46,300 nt of DNA. Source: CAYRZL01 sp964428795. Its GTDB lineage: Bacteria > Bacillota > Clostridia > Lachnospirales > Lachnospiraceae. The stretch spans positions 1 through 46,300 of the forward strand of contig CAYRZL010000010.1 of the NCBI GenBank assembly GCA_964428795.1, read 5' to 3'. The position numbers and the translations under genes are program-made. The notes beneath the pieces were generated by a model. The model saw only the letters and a list, made by a program, of their open reading frames with translations. It made no database searches and was not told the origin of the DNA. This document shows positions 32,666-40,717 of this stretch, piece after piece; the stretch's first letter is position 1; each line of letters opens with the position of its first letter.

Positions 32666-32893
32666 GTAAGCGACCAAAACACGGTCGCTAAGCGCTCGTA
32701 ACAATGTCTGACTACTAAGCTCAGCATAAATGCTTCGCTAAGGGTCATGCATGTATCGCGCGTAAGCGACCAAAACACGGTCGCTAAGCGCTCGTAACAA
32801 TGTCTGACTACTAAGCTCAGCATAAATGCTTCGCTAAGGGTCATGCATGTATCGCGCGTAAGCGACCAAAACACGGTCGCTAAGCGCTCATAA
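32666..32893 (+). repeat. 96-bp tandem repeat inside the spoVA operon
   Basis: Units start at 32666, 32762 and 32858 (third copy partial). Each starts GTAAGCGACC, and AGCGACC pairs with GGTCGCT across AAAACAC. The second half contains CTAAGC...AGCAT-AA-ATGCT...GCTAAG, again with an A.A mismatch near the base. Full copies are identical by eye. Read on the minus strand, the second half (CTTAGCGAAGCATTT ... GAGCTTAGT) is a clear relative of the half-unit at 15844-15876. The last copy runs into the spoVAC ribosome site, where GTAACAATG changes to ATAACAAGG. No T-run, so it should not end transcription. Confidence 0.92.
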
Positions 32894-32912
32894 CAAGGAG
32901 GAAATTGATGAT

Positions 32913-33458
32913 ATGAAGAACAAACAGGAAAAAAGAGCTGCGTCCAATAAAAAACTGGATGAAGTATTGAAGCAGGAGAATCCGCAGACAACGAAGCAGA
33001 AGCAAAAGCAGATGGATGCATATAATGCATATATCAAAGAAATTACTCCCACGCATTGTCTCCCTTTGAATATGGCAAAGGCATTTCTCGTGGGAGGAGC
33101 CATCTGTGTGCTGGGACAGGTCATCATGAATATAGGAATGAATCAGTTTCATTTGGACAAAGAACTGGCGGCCTCCTGGACAAGTCTTTTGCTGGTACTG
33201 CTCAGTGTGGTGCTGACCGGATTTAATTTTTATCCTTCTCTTGGAAAATTCGGCGGGGCGGGTGCATTGGTTCCGATTACCGGATTTGCCAATTCTGTGG
33301 CTGCACCTGCCATCGAATATGATGCGGAGGGACAGGTCTATGGAAAGGGATGTCAGATTTTTTCGATTGCCGGTCCGGTGATTTTGTATGGAATCGTTAC
33401 ATCCTGGATATTGGGCATTATTTATCTGATCTGGCTGAATTGCACGCTCTGGTCATAA
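32913..33458 (+). CDS. spoVAC: Stage V sporulation protein AC
   Basis: 181 residues. The charged N-terminus (KNKQEKRAASNKK) and the conserved PTHCLPLNMAKAFLVGGAICVLGQ segment lead into about four membrane helices; FKF-like GKFGGAGALVPITGFANSV is the SpoVAC/AE signature. Known: in Bacillus SpoVAC behaves as a mechanosensitive channel for dipicolinate release. AAGGAGG lies upstream at the edge of the repeat. Followed by spoVAD after 16 bases. Confidence 0.94.
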   Translation: MKNKQEKRAASNKKLDEVLKQENPQTTKQKQKQMDAYNAYIKEITPTHCLPLNMAKAFLVGGAICVLGQVIMNIGMNQFHLDKELAASWTSLLLVLLSVVLTGFNFYPSLGKFGGAGALVPITGFANSVAAPAIEYDAEGQVYGKGCQIFSIAGPVILYGIVTSWILGIIYLIWLNCTLWS

Positions 33459-33474
33459 GGAAGGGAAGAAAAGA

Positions 33475-34596
33475 ATGAAAGAACAGTACGAAAAAGAAAA
33501 TTCCGGTAAAATGGTGGGGTGTCAGAGCATACGGTTTACGAATCCGCCCCGCATTACTGCCGCAGGCAGCATAGCCGGAAAAAAAGAGGGGGAAGGCCCC
33601 CTGGGAAAAGAAATTGACGTGGTCGGGGAAGATGATAAATTCGGTGAGGACAGTTGGGAATCGGCAGAAAGTACGCTGCAGAAGGAAGCGCTCGGCATTG
33701 CTCTTGGAAAGGCCGGACTGAAATCAGAGGATGTCAGATATCTGTTTGCCGGGGATCTGCTGGGACAGGAGGTTGCCACCACCTTTGGATTGCAGCAGTA
33801 TGAGATTCCGCTGTTTGGACTGTATGGTGCATGTTCCACATGCGGAGAATCCTTAAGCCTCGCTGCCATGACTGTGTCGGCAGGGTATGCGGACTGTGCT
33901 GCAGCGGTTACTTCCAGCCATTTTGCAAGTGCAGAGCGGCAGTTCCGATATCCTCTGGAATATGCCAATCAAAGAGCCTTATGTTCTACCTGGACGGTCA
34001 CGGGAAGCGGAGCCTTTCTGCTTGAGAGTAAACGGGGATACGAGAAGCGTAAATCCCAGGGTAAGCATATTTTAAAAAATGTGCATATTACAGGTATCAC
34101 AACCGGAAAGGTAGTGGATTTCGGCGTCCGGGATTCCATGAATATGGGGGCCGCCATGGCGCCCGCCGCTGCGGATCTGATCTATACGAATCTTACGGAG
34201 TTCGACAGAAAACCTTCGGATTATGACAAGATCATCACCGGCGATCTTGGAGCTGTCGGAAAAGAGATTTTACTTGATTTTCTTGCACGGAAAGGGATGG
34301 ATATTTCTCCGGTGTACACGGACTGCGGTCTGGAGATTTTTGACTGCGGAAAACAGGGTACGGATTCCGGCGGGAGCGGCTGCGGATGCTCTGCGGTAAC
34401 GCTGGCATCTCATTTCCTTCCTATGATAGAAAGAGGAGACCTGAAAAGGATTTTGTTTGTCCCTACGGGGGCGCTGCTTTCCAAGGTCAGCTTTAACGAA
34501 GGTCAAAATGTGCCCGGAATCGCTCATGGAGTCATAATCGAGCATATCGGCGGACAGAAAGATGGTGCAGACGCTGCACAGAAGGGAGAAGGCTGA
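33475..34596 (+). CDS. spoVAD: Stage V sporulation protein AD
   Basis: 373 residues, longer than the roughly 340 of the family because of a Gly/Glu-rich N-terminal loop (KKEGEGPLGKEIDVVGEDD). Thiolase-like fold: YGACSTCGESLSLAAMTVSAGYAD, SHFASAERQFRYPLEYANQR, GDLGAVGKEIL and GGSGCGCSAVTLASHFLP. Known: SpoVAD binds dipicolinic acid at the spore inner membrane and is not a thiolase. Between spoVAC and spoVAE. Confidence 0.95.
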   Translation: MKEQYEKENSGKMVGCQSIRFTNPPRITAAGSIAGKKEGEGPLGKEIDVVGEDDKFGEDSWESAESTLQKEALGIALGKAGLKSEDVRYLFAGDLLGQEVATTFGLQQYEIPLFGLYGACSTCGESLSLAAMTVSAGYADCAAAVTSSHFASAERQFRYPLEYANQRALCSTWTVTGSGAFLLESKRGYEKRKSQGKHILKNVHITGITTGKVVDFGVRDSMNMGAAMAPAAADLIYTNLTEFDRKPSDYDKIITGDLGAVGKEILLDFLARKGMDISPVYTDCGLEIFDCGKQGTDSGGSGCGCSAVTLASHFLPMIERGDLKRILFVPTGALLSKVSFNEGQNVPGIAHGVIIEHIGGQKDGADAAQKGEG

Positions 34597-34598
34597 TC

Positions 34599-34955
34599 AT
34601 GGATTATTTGAATGCATTCTGGGTAGGCGGAGTCATCTGTGCCCTTGCCCAGATTTTAATGGAGAAAACAAAAATGCTGCCGGGCAGGATCATGGTGCTC
34701 GTAGTTTGTACCGGAGCTGTTTTAGGAGCGGTGGGCATATATGAACCGTTTTTGGAATTTGCCGGAGCAGGTGCTTCTGTTCCGCTTCTTGGATTTGGGA
34801 ATACCCTCTGGAAAGGTGTCAGGGAGGGCGTCATTGCCAACGGATTTATCGGATTATTTATGGGAGGGTTTACCTCCTGTGCGGTGGGTGTCAGTGCTGC
34901 ACTGATCTTTGGATGGCTGGCATCTCTGATCTTTAAATCAAAAATGAAAAAATAA
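34599..34955 (+). CDS. spoVAE: Stage V sporulation protein AE
   Basis: 118 residues with three or four membrane helices: YLNAFWVGGVICALAQILME, the conserved FLEFAGAGASVPLLGFGNTL, and a C-terminal helix. It corresponds to the AEb type. Starts 2 bases after spoVAD. It completes the SpoVA channel genes. The 84 bases after it hold a small stem TAGCAG/CTGCTA (34993-35013) and the next ribosome site. Confidence 0.93.
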   Translation: MDYLNAFWVGGVICALAQILMEKTKMLPGRIMVLVVCTGAVLGAVGIYEPFLEFAGAGASVPLLGFGNTLWKGVREGVIANGFIGLFMGGFTSCAVGVSAALIFGWLASLIFKSKMKK

Positions 34956-35039
34956 TGTATATTTGTGCAAAAAATGCAGAAGATATCCTTGATAGCAGAC
35001 GCAAAGCCTGCTAAGAAATAAAAGAAGGGAAGTATCATT

Positions 35040-35474
35040 ATGAAAAAATGGATGAAAAGAAAAAAAATTCAGACCATCTTAACAATGCTTGTAATGGTGG
35101 TCATGCTGAGCCTTGCTGCAGCCTGTGGTAACAAAGACAAAGATAAAGATAAAGTCGAGATTAAAACAGAAACCACAGAAGAATCAGACAAAACAAACAA
35201 CAATACAACGAACGACACGAATGATAACAATACAACGAACGATACGACCGGAACGGACGGGACGACGGGAACAGACGGAACGACGGGAACAGACGGAGCA
35301 ACCGGAACGAACGGAACGACGGGAACAGACGGAACAACGGGAACAAACGGGGTCGATAATGAAGGCACTGTAAATAATAATGATGGTGTTATGGAAGATC
35401 TCGGTGAAGACATGAAAGATGCGGCAGAAAATGCCCGTGATAATGCGGAGGATAATACGAAAAGTAATCCGTAA
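35040..35474 (+). CDS. Lipoprotein with Thr/Gly/Asp tandem repeats
   Basis: 144 residues. Basic N-terminus, hydrophobic core and lipobox LAAAC-G (Cys about 28), so a lipid anchor is likely. Then a Lys/Asp/Glu segment, Asn/Thr-rich NNNTTNDTNDNN, and about seven six-residue repeats of the type TGTDGT (DNA repeats of 18 bp, about 35247-35352), ending in an acidic helical tail. Low-complexity repeats like these vary easily in copy number. AAGGGAAG lies upstream. No enzyme domain, function unknown. A terminator follows. Confidence 0.75.
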   Translation: MKKWMKRKKIQTILTMLVMVVMLSLAAACGNKDKDKDKVEIKTETTEESDKTNNNTTNDTNDNNTTNDTTGTDGTTGTDGTTGTDGATGTNGTTGTDGTTGTNGVDNEGTVNNNDGVMEDLGEDMKDAAENARDNAEDNTKSNP

Positions 35475-35481
35475 AAGAAAT

Positions 35482-35539
35482 AAAAGGGGGTGCGCAGGAT
35501 ATCAGACATGGAAACGTCTGACCGGGTGCACTCTTTTTT
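35482..35539 (+). terminator. Terminator after the lipoprotein gene
   Basis: An inner stem TCAGAC (35502-35507) with GTCTGA (35516-35521), and an outer imperfect stem of AAAAGGGGGTGC with the GTGCACTCTTTT side, ending in seven T. Confidence 0.75.
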
Positions 35540-35614
35540 GTTGCTTGAAAAAACTCTTTCAATGCATGAAGAATTATATTATAATAAGACAAAGTAAAAA
35601 AACAGGAGCGGAAT

Positions 35615-36826
35615 ATGAAAGAACAATGGGATTTGGCCGGAAGGCAGATTAAAGATATAGTTCAAAGTGCCATTGAAGAGAATGATTTCAGCAGGCTGAG
35701 TCAGAATATTGGAAACGTGATCAATGACACGATAGATGCCGCCAAGTCTGATATTGCAGAGCATATCAGCCAGAACCGAAGCGGGACGCAGGGAAGGACC
35801 TACACAAATACAAAACAGGGCAGCAGCGGACGAAAATATACGAACACGGTACAAATGCAGAAACCGGATCCCGGAATATATACCAGCAGGGTACCCGGAC
35901 GTATTTCCGGTATGGTAGAGCTTGTTTTGGGAATTATTATCTGTATTACCTTTTTGATTATTATGTGTGTGCTTTTACCTGTTTATTTCTGGATTGGCGG
36001 GACAGGGCTGGCGGTTGCCGCTGTAATTATGGGAATACTTGCTGTAGTGGGAGCGGTAATTGCTGTGTTAGGCGGAAGGAACATGGGACATGCCAGATTA
36101 TTTGACCGGATACGCCGCTACATGGGAACCAGGGAATTTTGCAGGATCACGGATCTGGCTGACGCCATGGGGAAGGAACCTAAAAAGCTGCTGCGCGCAC
36201 TTCATCGGATGATCGACAAGCGTATGTTTTTGCAGGGACATGTGGACGGGACAGGTACATATCTCATGGTGACAGACCAGGTCTATGACCAGTATAAGCA
36301 GAGCGAGGCTCAGTACAAACAGAGAGAATATGACAAACTGCAGGCAGAGAAGGCTCGCATGGAGGAAGAAAAGAAGTATAAGGCAGATGAGGCTACCAGA
36401 AGGGTGATCGAAGAGGGACAGCGTTATATCGAGCATATTCATCTTTGTAATGATAAGCTGCCGGGAGAAGAGATCTCGGACAAGCTGTATCGGTTAGAAG
36501 AAGTGGTGAAACGAATTTTTGAGGAAGTAAAACGCCGCCCGGAGCTGGCAGGTGATTTGAATAAGATGATGAACTATTATCTTCCTACTACGTCAAAGCT
36601 GCTGGATGTATATTGTCAGTTGGATATCCAGCCGATTCAGGGGGAGAATATCATCAAATCGAAAAAGGAGATCAAAGATTCTCTGGATACGATCAACAGT
36701 GCCTTTGAGCGTCTGCTGGACAGTTTCTTTGCAGATACAGCTATGGATGTATCCTCAGATATTTCTGTATTGCATACGATGCTGGCACAGGAGGGACTGA
36801 CGGGTTCTGCTTTTGAAAAGAAATAA
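35615..36826 (+). CDS. XpaC-like 5-bromo-4-chloroindolyl phosphate hydrolysis family protein
   Basis: 403 residues. N-terminal soluble helices (KEQWDLAGRQIKDIVQSAIEENDF), two or three membrane segments (about 95-155, MVELVLGIIICITFLIIMCVLL and AAVIMGILAVVGAVIAVLGG), then a winged-helix-like part (YMGTREFCRITDLADAMGKEPKKLLRALHRMI). After this come a coiled coil rich in Lys/Glu and the XpaC core (LPGEEISDKLYRLEEVVKRIF ... MMNYYLPTTSKLLDVY). Known: XpaC-type genes usually precede telA-type genes, as here. The name comes from an old phenotype; the true role is unknown, perhaps envelope stress. Confidence 0.85.
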   Translation: MKEQWDLAGRQIKDIVQSAIEENDFSRLSQNIGNVINDTIDAAKSDIAEHISQNRSGTQGRTYTNTKQGSSGRKYTNTVQMQKPDPGIYTSRVPGRISGMVELVLGIIICITFLIIMCVLLPVYFWIGGTGLAVAAVIMGILAVVGAVIAVLGGRNMGHARLFDRIRRYMGTREFCRITDLADAMGKEPKKLLRALHRMIDKRMFLQGHVDGTGTYLMVTDQVYDQYKQSEAQYKQREYDKLQAEKARMEEEKKYKADEATRRVIEEGQRYIEHIHLCNDKLPGEEISDKLYRLEEVVKRIFEEVKRRPELAGDLNKMMNYYLPTTSKLLDVYCQLDIQPIQGENIIKSKKEIKDSLDTINSAFERLLDSFFADTAMDVSSDISVLHTMLAQEGLTGSAFEKK

Positions 36827-36889
36827 TAAATAAGCTGTTTTGAGCAGTTACGAAATTATGGTATAAAAACAGAGGAGGATTACTGGATT

Positions 36890-38038
36890 ATGGTTGACGC
36901 AGGAACACAGGCAGGTACAATGACACCGACACTTACCTTTGGAGAGGCTCCGGAGCCTCAGGCTGCCCCTGCTATGCAGGAAGAGAAAAAAGAGCCGGAG
37001 CTGAATGAAAATGTGCTTACGGACGAAGAGAGGAAAATGGCAGAGGATTTTTCAAAACAGATCGATCTGACCAATTCTACAGCAATTTTGCAGTATGGTG
37101 TGGGAACCCAGAAGAAGATGTCCGATTTTTCCGAGAATGCGCTGAAAAATGTGCGCACGAAGGATCTGGGCGAGGTCGGAAAGCTGTTGTCTGATGTGGT
37201 AGTAGAGCTGAAAAGCTTTGATGAGGATGAGGATAGCAAGGGCTTTCGGGGATTATTTAAGAAATCATCCAATAAGATGGTTGCCATGAGGGCAAAATAT
37301 GATAAAGCAGAGGTAAATGTGGACAAGATCGTCAAGGTGCTGGATGGTCATCAGGTACAGTTGATGAAGGATACCGCTACGCTGGATCAGATGTATCAGA
37401 TGAATATGGCTTACTATAAAGAGCTGACCATGTATATACTGGCAGGAAAGCTGAAGCTGAAAGAAGTGAATGAGAATGAGCTTCCGGCTTTGAAAGCGAA
37501 AGCACAGGCGAGCGGACTTCCGGAGGATGCTCAGGCAGCAAGAGATATGGAAGAGATGATAGGCCGGTTTGAGAAAAAGCTTCATGATCTGGAGCTGACC
37601 CGCATGATCGCAATTCAGACTGCGCCGCAGATTCGTCTGATCCAGAGCAGTAACATACAGATGGTGGAAAAGATTCAGTCCACGGTCGTAAATACCATTC
37701 CGCTGTGGAAAAACCAGATGGTTCTTGCCATCGGAATGGAGCATTCCACACAGGCTGCAAAAGCGCAGCGCGAGGTTGCGGATGTGACGAACGAGATGCT
37801 GAAGAAAAATGCGGAAGCGCTTCATTCGGCGGCAGTTGAGACCGCAAAAGAATCTGAGCGCGGCGTAGTTGAGGTGGAGACACTGAAACAGACCAATGAG
37901 AAGCTGATTGCTACCTTGAACGAGGTTCTTCAGATTCAGCAGGAAGGAAAAGAGAAGCGCCGCATCGCAGAGGAAGAGATGGGACGCATGGAGACGGAGC
38001 TTAAGGACACGTTGCTTCATTTGGCTTCCGCAAAATAA
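36890..38038 (+). CDS. telA: TelA-like toxic anion resistance protein
   Basis: 382 residues with AGAGGAGGATT upstream. No membrane segment; almost entirely helical with long coiled coils. Family segments: FSKQIDLTNSTAILQYG, the central MYQMNMAYYKELTMYILAGK, and the highly typical RMIAIQTAPQIRLIQSSN followed by VNTIPLWKNQMVLA. Known: TelA proteins were linked to tellurite resistance, and accompany XpaC in Firmicutes; the mechanism is not settled. Probably one operon with the XpaC gene 63 bases upstream, ending at the shared convergent terminator. Confidence 0.92.
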   Translation: MVDAGTQAGTMTPTLTFGEAPEPQAAPAMQEEKKEPELNENVLTDEERKMAEDFSKQIDLTNSTAILQYGVGTQKKMSDFSENALKNVRTKDLGEVGKLLSDVVVELKSFDEDEDSKGFRGLFKKSSNKMVAMRAKYDKAEVNVDKIVKVLDGHQVQLMKDTATLDQMYQMNMAYYKELTMYILAGKLKLKEVNENELPALKAKAQASGLPEDAQAARDMEEMIGRFEKKLHDLELTRMIAIQTAPQIRLIQSSNIQMVEKIQSTVVNTIPLWKNQMVLAIGMEHSTQAAKAQREVADVTNEMLKKNAEALHSAAVETAKESERGVVEVETLKQTNEKLIATLNEVLQIQQEGKEKRRIAEEEMGRMETELKDTLLHLASAK

Positions 38039-38087
38039 TATGTACTTGACGAAACGCGGATAAATGAATAAAATCTATATAGGCGCA

Positions 38088-38135
38088 AAGGAGCGTCATT
38101 CCACAGCCATAGTGGCTTTTGGAGTGACGCTCCTT
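38088..38135. terminator. Bidirectional terminator between telA and guaB
   Basis: AAGGAGCGTCATTCCA (38088-38103) pairs with TGGAGTGACGCTCCTT (38120-38135), 16 bp with one G.U. The loop contains AGCCA/TGGCT. A/T-rich sequence lies on both sides. Confidence 0.88.
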
Positions 38136-38164
38136 GTTATTTATATTATGCTATAGACATTTGG

Positions 38165-39619
38165 TTACTGCTCCATCGTGTAGTTTGGCGCTTCTTTTGT
38201 GATATGGATATCATGTGGATGACTTTCTTTCAGGGAAGCAGCGGAAATTTTTACAAACTGTCCGTTGTCCTTCAAAGCCTGAAGCGTAGGAGCGCCGCAA
38301 TAGCCCATACCGGAGCGGATACCGCCTACCAACTGGAAAATGGTATCCTCCACGCTGCCTTTGTAAGCGACACGACCTTCCACACCTTCCGGAACAAGTT
38401 TTTTGGCATCAGATTGGAAATAACGGTCTTTGCTTCCGTTTTCCATAGCAGCCAGTGATCCCATACCGCGGTATACTTTGTATTTACGTCCCTGATACAG
38501 TTCGAAGTCACCGGGAGCTTCATCACAGCCTGCGAACATGCTGCCCATCATGCAGACATCGCCGCCGGCAGCGAGAGCCTTGGTCATATCACCGGAATAT
38601 TTGATTCCGCCATCGGCGATGACTGGAATGTTATATTCTTTGGCAACCTTGTAGCAGTCCATAATAGCAGTGATCTGAGGTATGCCGATACCTGCGACCA
38701 CACGGGTGGTACAGATGGAACCGGGTCCGATACCGACTTTGACAGCATCAACGCCGGCTTCGATCAAAGCCTTTGCAGCAGCGCCGGTAGCAATGTTGCC
38801 TGCGATTACCTGAAGGTCGGGATAAGCAGCTTTGATCTGTTTTACTGCATTCAAAATATTCTGGGAGTGACCGTGTGCGGAGTCAACAACCACGACGTCA
38901 ACATTTGCTTTTACCAGAGCATCGATACGCTCCATCATGTTTGCAGTGATACCTACTGCAGCACCGCAGAGAAGACGTCCCTGTTCGTCTTTTGCAGAGT
39001 TCGGATATTTGATCTGTTTTTCAATATCCTTGATTGTGATCAGACCTTTGAGATGGAAGTCATCATCTACGATCGGAAGCTTTTCTTTTCTGGATTTTGC
39101 AAGAATCTGTTTTGCTTCCTCGAGAGTAACACCTTCTTTTGCGGTGATCAAACCTTCAGAGGTCATGGATTCTTTGATTTTTTTAGAGAAATCTGTTTCA
39201 AATTTCAGGTCGCGGTTTGTGATGATACCTACCAGCCTGCCATTTTCACAGATCGGAACACCGGAGATACGGAATTTTCCCATCAGGTTGTCAGCATCCT
39301 CCAGCGTGTGTTCCGGAGAAAGGAAGAACGGATCAGTAATGACGCCATACTCAGAACGTTTTACTTTATCTACTTCCTCTGCCTGAGCTGCAATGGACAT
39401 ATTTTTGTGAATGATACCGATACCGCCCTGGCGTGCCATAGCGATCGCCATTCTATGTTCGGTAACCGTGTCCATGCCGGCGCTCATCATAGGGATGTTC
39501 AGAGTAATTTTGTTTGTGAGTTTTGTGGTCAGATCGACCATGTTCGGAGTCACTTCGGAGTATGCCGGAACCAGCAGTACGTCATCGAAGGTAATTCCAT
39601 CGCCAATAATTTTAGCCAT
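38165..39619 (-). CDS. guaB: IMP dehydrogenase
   Basis: 484 residues, standard size. Converts IMP to XMP with NAD+, the first step to GMP. The barrel starts ITFDDVLLVPAYSEV. A CBS pair (about 95-200) has GIITNRDLKFE and GLITIKDIEK. The catalytic loop GPGSICTTRVVAG has Cys303, the phosphate-binding segment is IADGGIKYSGD, and the flap is MGSLAAMENGSKDRYF. AGAGGGGAAAG precedes the ATG on the minus strand. Own promoter; single-gene unit. Confidence 0.97.
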   Translation of the reverse strand: MAKIIGDGITFDDVLLVPAYSEVTPNMVDLTTKLTNKITLNIPMMSAGMDTVTEHRMAIAMARQGGIGIIHKNMSIAAQAEEVDKVKRSEYGVITDPFFLSPEHTLEDADNLMGKFRISGVPICENGRLVGIITNRDLKFETDFSKKIKESMTSEGLITAKEGVTLEEAKQILAKSRKEKLPIVDDDFHLKGLITIKDIEKQIKYPNSAKDEQGRLLCGAAVGITANMMERIDALVKANVDVVVVDSAHGHSQNILNAVKQIKAAYPDLQVIAGNIATGAAAKALIEAGVDAVKVGIGPGSICTTRVVAGIGIPQITAIMDCYKVAKEYNIPVIADGGIKYSGDMTKALAAGGDVCMMGSMFAGCDEAPGDFELYQGRKYKVYRGMGSLAAMENGSKDRYFQSDAKKLVPEGVEGRVAYKGSVEDTIFQLVGGIRSGMGYCGAPTLQALKDNGQFVKISAASLKESHPHDIHITKEAPNYTMEQ

Positions 39620-39678
39620 ATGTCTTTCCCCTCTTTCGCAGATTTTGTCTATCGTCTCATTTGATTCTTAGTCTGTCT

Positions 39679-39707
39679 ATTATATAAAAAAAAAAAACAG
39701 AAGTCAA
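39679..39707 (-). promoter_or_regulatory. SigA-type promoter for guaB with an A/T homopolymer spacer
   Basis: On the minus strand TTGACT (39707-39702), 17 bases, TATAAT (39684-39679). The spacer holds an uninterrupted run of 12 T (12 A on the plus strand, 39686-39697). Confidence 0.8.
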
Positions 39708-39774
39708 TGGAATTGGACAGATAGATTTTTTTTCTACATATCAGAGATCCCGCGCCAGGACCCGCAAGCGAGTC

Positions 39775-39804
39775 TTGAATACAGATGCTCTTCTGTGGTA
39801 AACT
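39775..39804 (+). promoter_or_regulatory. Possible promoter for the hisA-like gene
   Basis: TTGAAT (39775-39780), 18 bases, TAAACT (39799-39804), 37 bases before the start codon. Confidence 0.5.
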
Positions 39805-39840
39805 GTAATATAACGTGATGAGTAAAAGAGGTGACGGATC

Positions 39841-40623
39841 ATGGAATTCAGACCGTGTATAGATATACATAACGGAAAAGTCAAACAGATCATAGGCGGA
39901 AGTCTGAGAGATGCGGGGGATAAGGCTGCGGAAAATTTTGTGTCAGAGCAGGATGCGGCATTTTATGCAGCATTTTATAAATCAGACGGACTTCGGGGAG
40001 GTCATATTATCATGCTGAACAGTGTGGACTCTCCTTACTATGAAGCTACGAAAAAGCAGGCGCTTGCGGCGCTTCGCACATATCCCGGCTTTTTACAGAT
40101 AGGAGGCGGAATTACTGCGGAAAATGCAAAAGAGTTTCTGGCTGCGGGAGCAAGTCATGTGATCGTTACTTCTTATGTGTTTCGGGATGGAATGATAAAT
40201 GATGGAAATTTGTGCAGACTGCAGGCAGCGGTTGGAAAAGAGCATCTGGTGTTGGATTTGAGCTGCCGGAAAAAGGAAGATGCTTATTTCATTGTCACAG
40301 ACCGCTGGCAGAAATTTACAAAAGAAAAAGTGACGCACAGCCTTTTGGATGAGCTTTCCGGTTATGCGGATGAGTTTTTGATCCATGCAGTGGACGTGGA
40401 GGGAAAAGCTTCCGGTATCGAAGAGGAGTTGGTCTGTATGCTGGGTGACTGGGGGAAAATTCCGGTGACCTATGCAGGCGGTGTGGGAAGCTTTGAAGAT
40501 TTGAAGAAGCTGCAAAAAATGGGCAGAAATCTTGTGAATGTAACGGTTGGAAGTGCGCTGGATCTGTTCGGGGGAACGATGGCATATTCGGATGTGATTG
40601 ATTTTTGCCGGGAGTCATCATAG
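39841..40623 (+). CDS. hisA: Eukaryotic-type HisA (ProFAR isomerase)
   Basis: 260 residues with AGAGGTGA upstream. TIM-barrel start FRPCIDIHNGKVKQIIGGSL, with Asp8 in the catalytic position, and FVSEQDAAFYAAFYKSDGLR, which I recognise as the yeast HIS6 / eukaryotic HisA pattern rather than the usual bacterial HisA. Phosphate-binding glycines: QIGGGITAENA and TYAGGVGSFEDL. It isomerises ProFAR to PRFAR in histidine synthesis. It stands alone here, next to guaB and glnA, not in a his operon. The name assignment is by pattern memory. Confidence 0.82.
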   Translation: MEFRPCIDIHNGKVKQIIGGSLRDAGDKAAENFVSEQDAAFYAAFYKSDGLRGGHIIMLNSVDSPYYEATKKQALAALRTYPGFLQIGGGITAENAKEFLAAGASHVIVTSYVFRDGMINDGNLCRLQAAVGKEHLVLDLSCRKKEDAYFIVTDRWQKFTKEKVTHSLLDELSGYADEFLIHAVDVEGKASGIEEELVCMLGDWGKIPVTYAGGVGSFEDLKKLQKMGRNLVNVTVGSALDLFGGTMAYSDVIDFCRESS

Positions 40624-40717
40624 CGGTATTTCCGGTGGAATATTTTGAAATCATATCATAATAGGAAGAAACACAAACAGGGAATGATATTTTAGAGAAG
40701 AGAAAGGAAGAAGAAGC

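Noticed and set aside
32647..33030. Minus-strand frame with repeated 32-residue blocks over the 96-bp repeat
   Set aside because: Also a by-product of a period divisible by three; it runs into the opposite strand of spoVAC.
34986..35013. Small stem TAGCAG/CTGCTA after spoVAE as another repeat copy
   Set aside because: The stem lacks the family mismatch and flanking bases, so relation is unproven.
39755..39780. CGCAAGCGAGTCTTG upstream of hisA resembles part of the repeat family
   Set aside because: Only about 15 bases match and no second stem arm is present; it may be chance.
40624..40717. ANTAR target (two hexaloop hairpins) upstream of glnA
   Set aside because: I found only a 7-bp ATATCAT/ATGATAT pairing with a long loop, and no pair of stems with A1/G4 hexaloops or a terminator.
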